From positions 62,001 through 126,000 of the forward strand of contig NZ_BOOH01000036.1 in the NCBI RefSeq assembly GCF_016863135.1: a DNA stretch of 64,000 bases, given 5' to 3'. Numbering within the stretch: the first letter of the stretch is position 1; each line of letters begins with the position of its first letter. The notes under the pieces were generated by a model. That model ran no database searches, was not told the origin of the DNA, and saw only the letters and a program-made list of their open reading frames with translations. Of the stretch, positions 39,169-46,698 are shown piece after piece. The stretch is from Planobispora longispora. GTDB lineage: Bacteria; Actinomycetota; Actinomycetes; Streptosporangiales; Streptosporangiaceae. A program made the position numbers and the translations under genes.

Positions 39169-40939
39169 GACGGGCGCGTCCCCGGCGGCCGGGACCGGGC
39201 GGGCCGCGGCGGAGGAGACCGTCACGGCCGGGACGGGGGAAGCTCTGGTCACCGAGACGGGGGGAGCTCCGGCGGCCGGGACGCTGCACGGCCTGGGCGT
39301 CAGCCCGGGGCGGGCGGCCGGACGGGTCTGCCGGATGGCGGACCCGCCGCGTCTGCCGGCCCCGCGGCCGGTCGCCGACACCGCCCGGGAGACCGCCCTG
39401 GCGCTGCGCGCGCTGGAGGAGGTCGCCGCGGAACTGTCCGCGCGGGCCGGCAGGGCGCCCGGCTCCGAGGCGGGCGCCATCCTGGAGGCGCAGTCGTTCA
39501 TGGCCGCCGATCCCGGCCTGCGTGAGACGGTCGAGGAGAACGTCGCGGCGGGCATGGACGCCGGGCACGCCGTCGACGCCGCCTGCGGCCACCATCGGCG
39601 GGCGCTGCTGGAGGCCGGCGGTCACTTCGCCGAACGCGCCGCCGACCTCGACGACATCCGCAACCGGGCCGTCGCCGCGGTGCTGGGACTGCCGGTGCCC
39701 GGCGTCCCCGACCCCGGCCACCCGTTCGTCCTGGTCGCCGGGGACCTCGCCCCCGCCGACACGGTGAACCTCGACCCCGCGACCGTGCTCGCCCTCGTCA
39801 CCGAGAAGGGCGGGCCGACCAGCCACACCGCCATCCTCGCCCGCTCCCGCGGCCTGCCCGCCGTGGTGGCCTGCCGGGGCGCACCGGAGATCGGTGACGG
39901 GACCTGGGTGTCGGTCGACGGGACGGCCGGGGAGGTCGTGACCGGCCTCGCGGAGGAGGCCGCGGAGGAGATCCTGCGGCGGGCCGCCGCCGAGCGCCGC
40001 CGCCTGGCTGCGAGCACCGGTCCGGGACGGACGGCGGACGGCCGCGCGGTCGAGCTGCTGCTCAACATCGGATCCGCCGCCGACCTGGGGGCCGGCGCGC
40101 AGGCCGAGGGGGTCGGGCTGTTCCGGACCGAGTTCCTCTTCCTCGGCCGCGCGGACGCCCCCGGGTTCGAGGAGCAGGTCGCGGCCTACGAGGCGGTGCT
40201 GCGGGCCTCCCCCGGGGGGAAGGTCGTGGTGCGCACGCTCGACGCCGGGACGGACAAGCCCCTGCCGTTCCTGGACCTGCCCGAGGAGCCCAACCCCGCG
40301 CTGGGCGTGCGGGGGCTGCGGGTCGGCCGCGTGCGGCAGGACGTGCTCGACGTCCAGCTCGACGCCATCGCCGAGGCCGCCCGGGCGAGCGGCGTCCAGC
40401 CGTGGGTGATGGCGCCGATGGTGACCACCGCGGGCGAGGCGGCGGACTTCGCCGCGCGGGCCCGCGCGCGGGGCGTCACCCGGGTGGGGGCGATGATCGA
40501 GGTTCCGGCCGCCGCGCTCAGGGCAGGCCGCCTGCTGCGCGAACTCGACTTCCTCAGCATCGGCACCAACGACCTCAGCCAGTACGCCTTCGCCGCCGAC
40601 CGCCAGCACGGCGAGCTCGCCGACCTGCTCGACCCCTGGCAGGCCGGGCTGCTGCGGCTGGTGGCCGAGTGCGGGCGGGCGGGCCGGGCGGCGGGCAAGC
40701 CCGTCGGCGTGTGCGGGGAGGCCGCGGCCGATCCGCTGCTGGCCACGGTCCTGGTCGGTCTCGGCGTCACCAGCCTGTCGATGTCGGCGCCGAGCCTCGC
40801 ACCGGTGCGCGAGAGGCTGGCCCGGACCTCCCTGGCCGCCTGCGAGACCGGCGCCCGCATCGCCCTGGACGCCGACGACCCGGCGGCGGCGCGCGAGGCG
40901 GTGGCCGGGATGACCGCCGCCGGGGCCGCCCGGCGGTAG
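39161..40939 (+). CDS. ptsI: Phosphoenolpyruvate-protein phosphotransferase (EI)
   Basis: The protein has 592 residues from a GTG overlapping the ptsH end. TEKGGPTSHTAILAR (about 212-226) contains the phosphohistidine (about 220). LFRTEFLF (about 323) and GIGTNDLSQY-like SIGTNDLSQYAFAADR (about 466-481) bind PEP and Mg, and VGVCGEAA (about 516) has the catalytic Cys. It starts the PTS cascade by taking phosphate from PEP. A 35-residue Ala/Gly/Thr-rich N-terminal extension precedes the LHGLGVSPG start of normal EI proteins, so a later start is possible, but no better site was seen. Confidence 0.94.
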   Translation: MAETGASPAAGTGRAAAEETVTAGTGEALVTETGGAPAAGTLHGLGVSPGRAAGRVCRMADPPRLPAPRPVADTARETALALRALEEVAAELSARAGRAPGSEAGAILEAQSFMAADPGLRETVEENVAAGMDAGHAVDAACGHHRRALLEAGGHFAERAADLDDIRNRAVAAVLGLPVPGVPDPGHPFVLVAGDLAPADTVNLDPATVLALVTEKGGPTSHTAILARSRGLPAVVACRGAPEIGDGTWVSVDGTAGEVVTGLAEEAAEEILRRAAAERRRLAASTGPGRTADGRAVELLLNIGSAADLGAGAQAEGVGLFRTEFLFLGRADAPGFEEQVAAYEAVLRASPGGKVVVRTLDAGTDKPLPFLDLPEEPNPALGVRGLRVGRVRQDVLDVQLDAIAEAARASGVQPWVMAPMVTTAGEAADFAARARARGVTRVGAMIEVPAAALRAGRLLRELDFLSIGTNDLSQYAFAADRQHGELADLLDPWQAGLLRLVAECGRAGRAAGKPVGVCGEAAADPLLATVLVGLGVTSLSMSAPSLAPVRERLARTSLAACETGARIALDADDPAAAREAVAGMTAAGAARR

Positions 40940-40996
40940 TTCGCCGGATCGGTGTGGCCGGCGGAGCTCGGCGTGACCGGGCCGCCCGTCCGGCAT

Positions 40997-41041
40997 GCCA
41001 CCGGCTCGTGCCCTCCCCCGAGGAAGGCGCGAGCCGGTGGC
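40997..41041. terminator. Terminator at the end of the PTS operon
   Basis: A 16-bp stem (40997-41012 with 41026-41041, one G-T pair) and a 13-base loop sit between ptsI and the convergent SOD-like gene, serving either direction. Confidence 0.75.
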
Positions 41042-41102
41042 GGGGTCACCCGGGATCACCCGGAGGCCGGGTGGTCCCGGGATCGTCGTGGGACGGCCCC
41101 GG

Positions 41103-41681
41103 TCACTGCCGCCCGAGGGTGACGCAGGCGACCCGGGGGCCGGCCGTGCCGGCCTTGGACCCGGCGGCCTTGGTGCGCTTGGCGTGGAACACCAGGGAGC
41201 GGGGCGCCCTGGCGGGGACGAACGCCCAGTTCTGCCTGGCCGTGACCGTGGCCGCGCCCTGCGGGTCGGTGGTGAAGTCGAGCCAGACCTCGTTGTCGGC
41301 GCTGGCGTGGGCGTGGGTGTGCTGGTAGTGCGGTCCGGCGGCCTCCGGGTCGGCGCCGCACGGGTTCACGTGCAGGTGCACGCCGTACGCCCGGTCGGGC
41401 AGGAAACCCTCGACGGTGACCGTCGAGGTGGCCATCACCGCGCCCGACTCGGCCGTCACCCGCGCCGTCGCCCCGGGGGGCACCAGTTTCGGGCTGTAGG
41501 CGATCACGGAGGTTCCGGACGCCGGGGCGCCGAACCGGCCCCCTCCGGCGAGCTTGACCTCGACGGCGGCCTCGGCGGGCCCGCCGGCCTTCGCATCGTG
41601 CGCCGCCGGGTGGGTCGTTCCCTGACCTCCGCAGGCTGCCGCGAGCAGGGCGACGGCGGCGAGAACCGCGGGAAGGCGCAT
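41103..41681 (-). CDS. Cu/Zn superoxide dismutase-like lipoprotein
   Basis: The protein has 192 residues from ATG 41681 (GAGGAG upstream). A signal peptide with lipobox LLAAACGG (lipid-modified Cys about 17) precedes a beta-barrel domain. YGVHLHVNPCG supplies two copper histidines and one disulfide Cys, GPHYQH the bridging His, SLVFHA the fourth copper His, and VACVTLG the second Cys. The zinc region (usually H-x8-H-x2-D) reads HTHAHASADNEVWLD, so the zinc site is altered or lost. It probably lies on the outer face of the membrane and removes superoxide, if copper-loaded. Confidence 0.83.
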   Translation of the reverse strand: MRLPAVLAAVALLAAACGGQGTTHPAAHDAKAGGPAEAAVEVKLAGGGRFGAPASGTSVIAYSPKLVPPGATARVTAESGAVMATSTVTVEGFLPDRAYGVHLHVNPCGADPEAAGPHYQHTHAHASADNEVWLDFTTDPQGAATVTARQNWAFVPARAPRSLVFHAKRTKAAGSKAGTAGPRVACVTLGRQ

Positions 41682-41816
41682 CGGACTCTCCTCGACCAGC
41701 CGGGTGAGACGAGGCCCCACTCTAGCGAGTAGTCACCCGATCACGCTGGGTGTTTCACGAGACGGGCCGGACGCCCCGGATCCGGCCGGCCGGGGAGGGC
41801 GCCCGGCGGGCCGCCG

Positions 41817-42110
41817 TCACCCGCCGTGGGAGGCGGCGATCTCGTCGATCCGGGCGGCGAGGGTGAAGTCCAGCTCCGTCAGGCCGCCCGCGTCGTGGGT
41901 GGTCAGCGCCAGGTGCAGGGTGCGCCAGCGGATGTCGATGTCGGGATGGTGGTTGAGCTTCTCGGCCTCGACCGCGATCTCGTCGACGATGCGGATCGCG
42001 GCCGGGAAGTCGGGGGCGGTCACGGTCCGGCGGATCTCGTCGCCCTCGCGCCGCCACTGGGGCCTCTCGCCCAGCCGCCGCCGTACTTCGGAGTCTTCGA
42101 GCAGGTCCAT
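41817..42110 (-). CDS. 4a-hydroxytetrahydrobiopterin dehydratase (pterin carbinolamine dehydratase)
   Basis: The 97-residue cytoplasmic protein has AEKLNHHPDIDI (about 48-59), the active-site HHP signature, and a matching length (95-105). It dehydrates 4a-hydroxy-tetrahydropterin made by aromatic amino acid hydroxylases; no hydroxylase gene is nearby, and a moonlighting or molybdopterin-related role is known for relatives. It is monocistronic. Confidence 0.93.
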   Translation of the reverse strand: MDLLEDSEVRRRLGERPQWRREGDEIRRTVTAPDFPAAIRIVDEIAVEAEKLNHHPDIDIRWRTLHLALTTHDAGGLTELDFTLAARIDEIAASHGG

Positions 42111-42144
42111 CCCCCCAGCAGATCACGCCTGCGCCCGGAACGCC

Positions 42145-42189
42145 AAAAGGCCGGCCCCCTCCCCGGGGAGAACGGGGAGGGGGCCGGCC
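42145..42189 (-). terminator. Intrinsic terminator of the NgcEFG-like operon
   Basis: A 16-bp perfect stem (42149-42164 with 42174-42189) is preceded on the plus strand by AAAA, which on the minus strand is a T-run after the stem. It lies 34 bases after the last permease stop. Confidence 0.9.
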
Positions 42190-42222
42190 CGGACTGGTTC
42201 GCCCGGCCCGCGCGGGACCGGC

Positions 42223-43155
42223 CTACTTGACGGCGCCCGAGGTGAGGCCCGACTGGATCTGCCGCTGGAAGACGATGTAGACGACCATGACGGGGATGAT
42301 CGCCATGCTCAGCGCGGCGAACATGCCCGGCCAGTCGGCCTCGTAGCCGGCGCTGGTGGAGATGTTCGCCACGCCCTGGGTGATCAGCCACTTGTCCTCG
42401 ACGTTGCCGGACAGCAGCACGATCGGCAGGAGGTACTGGTTCCACTGGCCCAGGATGTTGAAGATCGTGATGCTGATCAGGCCCGGCTTGGCCATCGGCA
42501 TCATGATCTGGAAGAACGTCCGGGTGTGGGAGCAGCCGTCCATCATCGCCGCCTCGGCCACCGAGGTGGGCAGCGTCTTGAAGAACGCCGACAGGAAGAA
42601 GACGGTGAACGGCAGCGAGTAGGCGATGTAGACCAGGATGACGCCCAGGTGGGTGTCGATCAGGCCGAGGTTCCGCACCACGAAGAACAGCGGGACCAGC
42701 GCGAGGAAGACCGGGAAGGTCATGCCCGAGACGAACAGGTAGTAGACCGCCCGGTTGCCGGGGAATTTGTAGCGCGCCAGCACATAGGCGGCCATCGAGC
42801 CCAGCAGCATGGTCCCGGCCGTGCTGCACGCGACCACGAAGACCGTGTTCAGCATGTACTGGCCGATGTGGGCCTTCTCCCAGGCCCGGCCCCAGGCGTC
42901 CCAGCCGTAGGAGGCCGGGAGCGTGAGGGCGTCGCCGAAGATCTCGGTGTTGGTCTTGAACGAGGCCAGGAACGTCCAGACGATCGGGCCGATGATCAGG
43001 ATCGCCCAGATCGCCAGCGCGACGTGGGACAGGGTCCCGAAGACGCCGATCGGGTTCCGGGACCTCTTCCGCCGGGCGTGCGGGACCGCCGTGCGGGGGG
43101 ACGGCTTGTGCACCGGGTCCGCGGCGCTCGTGGTGCCCGTCGTGTTCGCGGCCAT
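42223..43155 (-). CDS. Carbohydrate ABC transporter permease (MalG type, NgcG-like)
   Basis: The 310-residue inner-membrane permease has six helices. The EAA loop reads SVAEAAMMDGCSHTRTFFQIMMPMAKPG (in part, about 207-234), which docks the ATPase. The N-terminal 45 residues are basic and cytoplasmic. The start overlaps the upstream permease stop by one base (TGATG). It is the last gene of the three-gene importer operon. Confidence 0.92.
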   Translation of the reverse strand: MAANTTGTTSAADPVHKPSPRTAVPHARRKRSRNPIGVFGTLSHVALAIWAILIIGPIVWTFLASFKTNTEIFGDALTLPASYGWDAWGRAWEKAHIGQYMLNTVFVVACSTAGTMLLGSMAAYVLARYKFPGNRAVYYLFVSGMTFPVFLALVPLFFVVRNLGLIDTHLGVILVYIAYSLPFTVFFLSAFFKTLPTSVAEAAMMDGCSHTRTFFQIMMPMAKPGLISITIFNILGQWNQYLLPIVLLSGNVEDKWLITQGVANISTSAGYEADWPGMFAALSMAIIPVMVVYIVFQRQIQSGLTSGAVK

Positions 43156-44132
43156 CAGAACTCGATCCTCTCGCGCCGGGTCACGCGCAGGGTGAGCGCC
43201 GCGAACGTGATGGTCATGAAGAACAGCGCCACGCCCATCGCGGAGGCGTAACCGAACTTGGAGAAGTTGAACGCCGTGCGCCAGATCTCCAGCGGCAGGA
43301 CGGTCGTGGCGTTGTCGGGCCCGCCGCGGTCCACCGAGAGCACCTGGACCAGGGCGAAGGCGTCGAAGGCGGCGATGCCGAGGTAGACCCAGGCCACCTG
43401 CATGGTGTCCCAGAGCAGCGGCAGGGTGATGCGGAAGAAGAGGGTGAAGCGGCCCGCGCCGTCCAGCGCGGCGGCCTCGAACACGTCCTTGGGGATGGAG
43501 GACATGCCCGCGGAGAACAGGACCACGTAGAAGCCGACGGCCTGCCAGATCATCACGCCCATGATCGACCAGAGGGCGAGGTCCGGGTCGATCAGCCAGC
43601 CGATCGGCTCGACGCCGACCTTGGCGAGCATGCTGTTGATCACTCCGGTCTCGTCCGGGCGGTAGATCGCCTGGAAGAGCACGCCGACGATGGCCACCGC
43701 GAGCACCTGGGGCAGGAAGAAGACCACGCGGTAGAACTTCGAGCCCCAGATGCCGGTCATCCCCGCGCCCTTCTGCCCGCCGCTCAGGTTGAGCAGGAAG
43801 GAGAAGAAGAGCGCGATGGCGATGGTGGCCAGCGGCACGACAAGCAGCAGGACGCCGTGGTGGCGCACCGCGGCCCAGAAGACCTCGTCCTCGAACAGCC
43901 TGGTGAAGTTCTCCAGGCCGATGAACTGAGGAGTGGCCGAGATCCCCTTCCAGTTGGTCAGCGCGATCTGGAACGCCTGGATGTACGGGCTGATCACGAA
44001 GACCACGTAGAGGACCACGGGCGCGATGAGGAACCCGACGATGAACGGGTACTTGCTGTTGCGCACCCGGGCCAGGAGCGGGCGTCCGCCGCTCGGCGCC
44101 CCCGCCTTGAGCGGGTACTTGTCGTGCCGCAT
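43155..44132 (-). CDS. Carbohydrate ABC transporter permease (MalF type, NgcF-like)
   Basis: The 325-residue permease has a cytoplasmic basic start, helices from about residue 30, and the EAA loop DVFEAAALDGAGRFTLFF (about 213-230). It lies 6 bases after the binding-protein gene. It forms the membrane channel with the downstream permease. No ATPase is encoded in the operon. Confidence 0.92.
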   Translation of the reverse strand: MRHDKYPLKAGAPSGGRPLLARVRNSKYPFIVGFLIAPVVLYVVFVISPYIQAFQIALTNWKGISATPQFIGLENFTRLFEDEVFWAAVRHHGVLLLVVPLATIAIALFFSFLLNLSGGQKGAGMTGIWGSKFYRVVFFLPQVLAVAIVGVLFQAIYRPDETGVINSMLAKVGVEPIGWLIDPDLALWSIMGVMIWQAVGFYVVLFSAGMSSIPKDVFEAAALDGAGRFTLFFRITLPLLWDTMQVAWVYLGIAAFDAFALVQVLSVDRGGPDNATTVLPLEIWRTAFNFSKFGYASAMGVALFFMTITFAALTLRVTRRERIEF

Positions 44133-44138
44133 GGAGGA

Positions 44139-45593
44139 CTACACCGTCCGGTTCTGCTTGGTGATGGACGAGTCGGCCTTGGTCTTGTCGGCGGCCTTCT
44201 GCATCTTCTCGCAGAACTGCTCGGCGGAGATGCGGCCGAACATGAGCGCGTTGGTCTGGCGGCGCAGCTCGGTCTCCAGCTCCTTGTACCAGCCCTCGAA
44301 GCTGTTGTAGGTGACGATGTTCGCGCCCGCGGCGGTCTGCGCGGCGCTGAGGCTGGCGTTGCCGGGCGAGAGCTCCAGGCCGTCGGCGGCGCCGGTCACG
44401 ACGGTGATGTTGCCGGACTTCTCGGTGAAGCCGCGCGCGCCCTCCTTGGAGAGCATGATGCGCAGGTACTCCAGGCCGCCCTTGGGGTTCTTGGCCTTGG
44501 CCGGGACGATGTAGCCCTCGCCGGCGGCGGCGCGGATGGCCTCGAAGGGCATCTTGTCGGCGGCGGTGACGCTGGGGGTGGGCGTCAGGGCGTACTTGAA
44601 GCCGTCGGGGGTCTGGTCCTTCTGCTCGTTCTCCAGCCAGGAGCCCGACGGGTAGAGGGCGATCTTGCCCTGGTTCTGCCGGGTCTGCACCTCGGTGTGG
44701 ATCAGGCCCTCGAAGGACTTGTCCATGTACTTGCCGATCTCGGCCCAGGCGGCGGCGGACTGCTTGACCGAGTCGCGCTGCCAGGCCCCGTCGACGAGGT
44801 TGTCGATGTCGATGAGGAGCTGGTTGCCCTCGATCTTCGCGGCGGAGATGAGGATCATCCAGTACGCGTAGTACGAGGCGTTCTTGCCGGCGAACGCGAA
44901 CGGGACGATGCCCTTGGCCTTGATCTTCTCGCAGAGGGCCTTGAACTCGTCCATGGTCTTCGGCGGGGTCCAGCCCTCCTTCTCGAAGAGCGCGGCGTCG
45001 TACCAGAGGCCGTAGGCCGAGAAGACGTAGTTCATCACGTACGGCTTGCCCGTGATGAGGCCCGACTCGACGGTGCCCGGCGCGACCATGTCGCGCACCT
45101 TCTTGGCCGGGTCGTCGATGGAGGGGGCGTCCCACAGCTCGGTCAGCTCCAGGAGCTGGCCCTCCTGCTGCAGGGCGGCGTTGTCGATCAGGTCGGTGCC
45201 GGAGTTGGCGATCATGTCAGGGACGTCGCCGCTGGCGAACCGCGGCTGCAGGGTCTGCGCGATCTGCTGGGTGGCGACGTGCTTGATCTCCGCCTGGGGG
45301 AACGTCTTCTTGTACAGCGGCTCGTGCACGTCGGTGGCGTAGCTGTCGCCCAGGCCGCCCTTGAAGATGACGACCTCGAGGGGGGCGTTGGCGGCCACGC
45401 CGAACGGGTTGGCGGCGGAGGTGGCGGCGCCCCCGGCGGTCGGCGCGGCGGAGCTGGTGGCGGCGGGGGATCCGGCGGTGGCGCAGGCGCTGAGCAGCCC
45501 GGCGCCGGGACCGGCGACGAGAGCGGTCAGGCCGATCCGGCGAAGCATCTGCCGCCGGGTGATCTCTCCGGGCGTACCGGCCGATTTGGACAT
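44139..45593 (-). CDS. ngcE: NgcE-like solute-binding lipoprotein for N-acetylglucosamine/chitobiose
   Basis: The 484-residue family 1 binding protein has a twin-arginine plus lipoprotein leader (RRQMLRRIGL, then LLSACA). Segments PLEVVIFKGGLGDSYATDV, LQPRFASGDVPDMIANSGTD and DAPSIDDPAKKVRD match my recollection of Streptomyces NgcE, the GlcNAc/diacetylchitobiose-binding protein. GGAGGG precedes the ATG. The promoter region has two GGTCTAGACC (DasR-type) palindromes and a ROK-type palindrome. DasR controls aminosugar uptake in streptomycetes, which supports the assignment. Ligand preference is inferred. Confidence 0.82.
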   Translation of the reverse strand: MSKSAGTPGEITRRQMLRRIGLTALVAGPGAGLLSACATAGSPAATSSAAPTAGGAATSAANPFGVAANAPLEVVIFKGGLGDSYATDVHEPLYKKTFPQAEIKHVATQQIAQTLQPRFASGDVPDMIANSGTDLIDNAALQQEGQLLELTELWDAPSIDDPAKKVRDMVAPGTVESGLITGKPYVMNYVFSAYGLWYDAALFEKEGWTPPKTMDEFKALCEKIKAKGIVPFAFAGKNASYYAYWMILISAAKIEGNQLLIDIDNLVDGAWQRDSVKQSAAAWAEIGKYMDKSFEGLIHTEVQTRQNQGKIALYPSGSWLENEQKDQTPDGFKYALTPTPSVTAADKMPFEAIRAAAGEGYIVPAKAKNPKGGLEYLRIMLSKEGARGFTEKSGNITVVTGAADGLELSPGNASLSAAQTAAGANIVTYNSFEGWYKELETELRRQTNALMFGRISAEQFCEKMQKAADKTKADSSITKQNRTV

Positions 45594-45618
45594 GGAACCC
45601 TCCAGGGCGGGGCATCAA

Positions 45619-45635
45619 TTAGGAAAGTTTCCTAA
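45619..45635. promoter_or_regulatory. ROK-type palindrome TTAGGAAAGTTTCCTAA
   Basis: Perfect 8-bp arms with a central G lie 26 bases upstream of the ngcE-like start. Variants with 14 of 17 identical bases occur at 59487-59503 and 59651-59667, next to a ROK regulator gene. Confidence 0.8.
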
Positions 45636-45651
45636 ACGTTCGCCCGAACGT
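45636..45651. promoter_or_regulatory. Perfect palindrome ACGTTCG-CC-CGAACGT
   Basis: Seven-base arms start immediately after the ROK-type palindrome. The tandem arrangement suggests a second regulator (LacI/GntR-like) or an extended site. The regulator is not known. Confidence 0.55.
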
Positions 45652-45685
45652 ACGTAGCACGAGAGGTCACCGTCAAGAGTCCGTA

Positions 45686-45701
45686 GCCGGTCTAGACCGA
45701 G
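45686..45701. promoter_or_regulatory. DasR-type box (dre), first copy
   Basis: The core GGTCTAGACC (45689-45698) is identical to the core of the Streptomyces dre consensus ACTGGTCTAGACCAGT. The flanks match poorly (11 of 16 in all), so it may bind more weakly than the second copy. Confidence 0.65.
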
Positions 45702-45859
45702 CCGTGACGTCATCGCGACATTTCCGCGAGAAAGCGGTAGATCACACCGGATGATATGCGACATTAATTGACATATCACCCAATAATTCCCATACATCCC
45801 CTGGTTCCGCCGCTCCGGTCTCCATCAGGCACAGGGCCAGTGAAGCAGCCGGATCGGCA

Positions 45860-45875
45860 ACCGGTCTAGACCAGT
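45860..45875. promoter_or_regulatory. DasR-type box (dre), second copy
   Basis: It matches the 16-bp dre consensus at 15 of 16 positions. It lies 12 bases upstream of the -35 of the aldolase promoter, so DasR could act on both divergent genes. Confidence 0.78.
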
Positions 45876-45886
45876 AGGGGCAGAAT

Positions 45887-45916
45887 TTGCCGCTGGACCT
45901 CGCAAAGCCCTACTTT
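45887..45916 (+). promoter_or_regulatory. Promoter of the aldolase gene, leaderless
   Basis: TTGCCG (45887-45892), an 18-base spacer and TACTTT (45911-45916) are followed 6 bases later by the ATG at 45923. No ribosome-binding site is present. Confidence 0.55.
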
Positions 45917-45922
45917 TAGGGC

Positions 45923-46570
45923 ATGTTGCTGGCCGAGCAGCGCCGCCTGCTCTGTGATTACGGCCGCAGGGCCGCCGCGACCGGCCTGGTCGTCGGCGCG
46001 GCGGGGAACCTGAGCGTGCGGGCCGGCGACCTCATCGCGGTGACGCCGGGCGGCGTCCCCCTCGACCGCCTGGAACCCGACGCCTGCCCGGTGATCGACG
46101 TCGAGGGCTACCTGGTCGAGGGCGAGCTGCAGCCGTCCTCGGAGACGCCGATGCACCTGGCGGTCTACACGACCACCGGCGCCCGGGCCGTCGTGCACAC
46201 CCACTCCGTGTTCGGCACCGTCGTGGCCACCACCATGACCGAGCTGCCGCCGGTCCACTACAACGCGCTGCTGCTCGGCGGCGTCGTCAAGGTCGCCGAC
46301 TACGCCACCTACGGCACCCCCGAGCTGGCCGCCAACGTGCGGGCCGCGCTGGAGGGCAGGCAGGCCGCGCTCCTGGCCAACCACGGCGGGGTCACCATCG
46401 GCGACGACCTGGACAAGGCGTTCGAGGCGACGCGGCTGCTGGAGTGGCTCTGCGAGGTCTACGTCCGGGCCAAGTCCGTCGGGGAGCCCCGCGTGCTCAC
46501 CGAGGAGCAGCTCACGGCCGTCGTCGAACGCGCCTTCAACCCTCCCGGCTTCCCCAGGCGCGCGGACTGA
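45923..46570 (+). CDS. Class II aldolase/adducin family protein (fuculose-phosphate aldolase type)
   Basis: The 215-residue protein has AAGNLSVRAGD (26-36), SSETPMHLAVY (73-83, catalytic Glu) and VVHTHSVFGT (92-101; zinc His pair), with a further zinc His in ANHGGVT. It cleaves a sugar phosphate to dihydroxyacetone phosphate and an aldehyde, or is a ribulose-phosphate-4-epimerase relative. It shares its promoter region with the ngcE-like operon and may be under DasR-type control. No kinase or isomerase for fucose or rhamnose is adjacent, so the substrate is open. Confidence 0.9.
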   Translation: MLLAEQRRLLCDYGRRAAATGLVVGAAGNLSVRAGDLIAVTPGGVPLDRLEPDACPVIDVEGYLVEGELQPSSETPMHLAVYTTTGARAVVHTHSVFGTVVATTMTELPPVHYNALLLGGVVKVADYATYGTPELAANVRAALEGRQAALLANHGGVTIGDDLDKAFEATRLLEWLCEVYVRAKSVGEPRVLTEEQLTAVVERAFNPPGFPRRAD

Positions 46571-46634
46571 CCGATCGAACATGTCGTCGCCGAGCTCATC
46601 CCGGACCGGCTTCCCCACGCGCGCGAACTGACCG
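46545..46634. repeat. 29-bp direct repeat at the 3' end of the aldolase gene
   Basis: Copies at 46545-46573 (covering the aldolase stop) and 46606-46634 match at 27 of 29 positions with an offset of 61 bases. The downstream copy in another frame still reads GFPTRAN and stop, like the gene's own GFPRRAD and stop, so it is a duplicated gene end. Confidence 0.7.
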
Positions 46635-46698
46635 CTCCCGCCCGGCGCCGCGACCCGCGCCCGCCCGGCCACCAGCCCCCGACCCGCGAGGATCCGTC

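Noticed and set aside
41817-42110. Link between pterin dehydratase and the importer operon
   Set aside because: A strong T-tailed terminator separates them and no functional tie is visible.
43156-45135. Upstream extension of the last permease frame across the other permease and binding-protein genes
   Set aside because: Out-of-frame reading of good genes; the TGATG junction at 43155 gives the true start.
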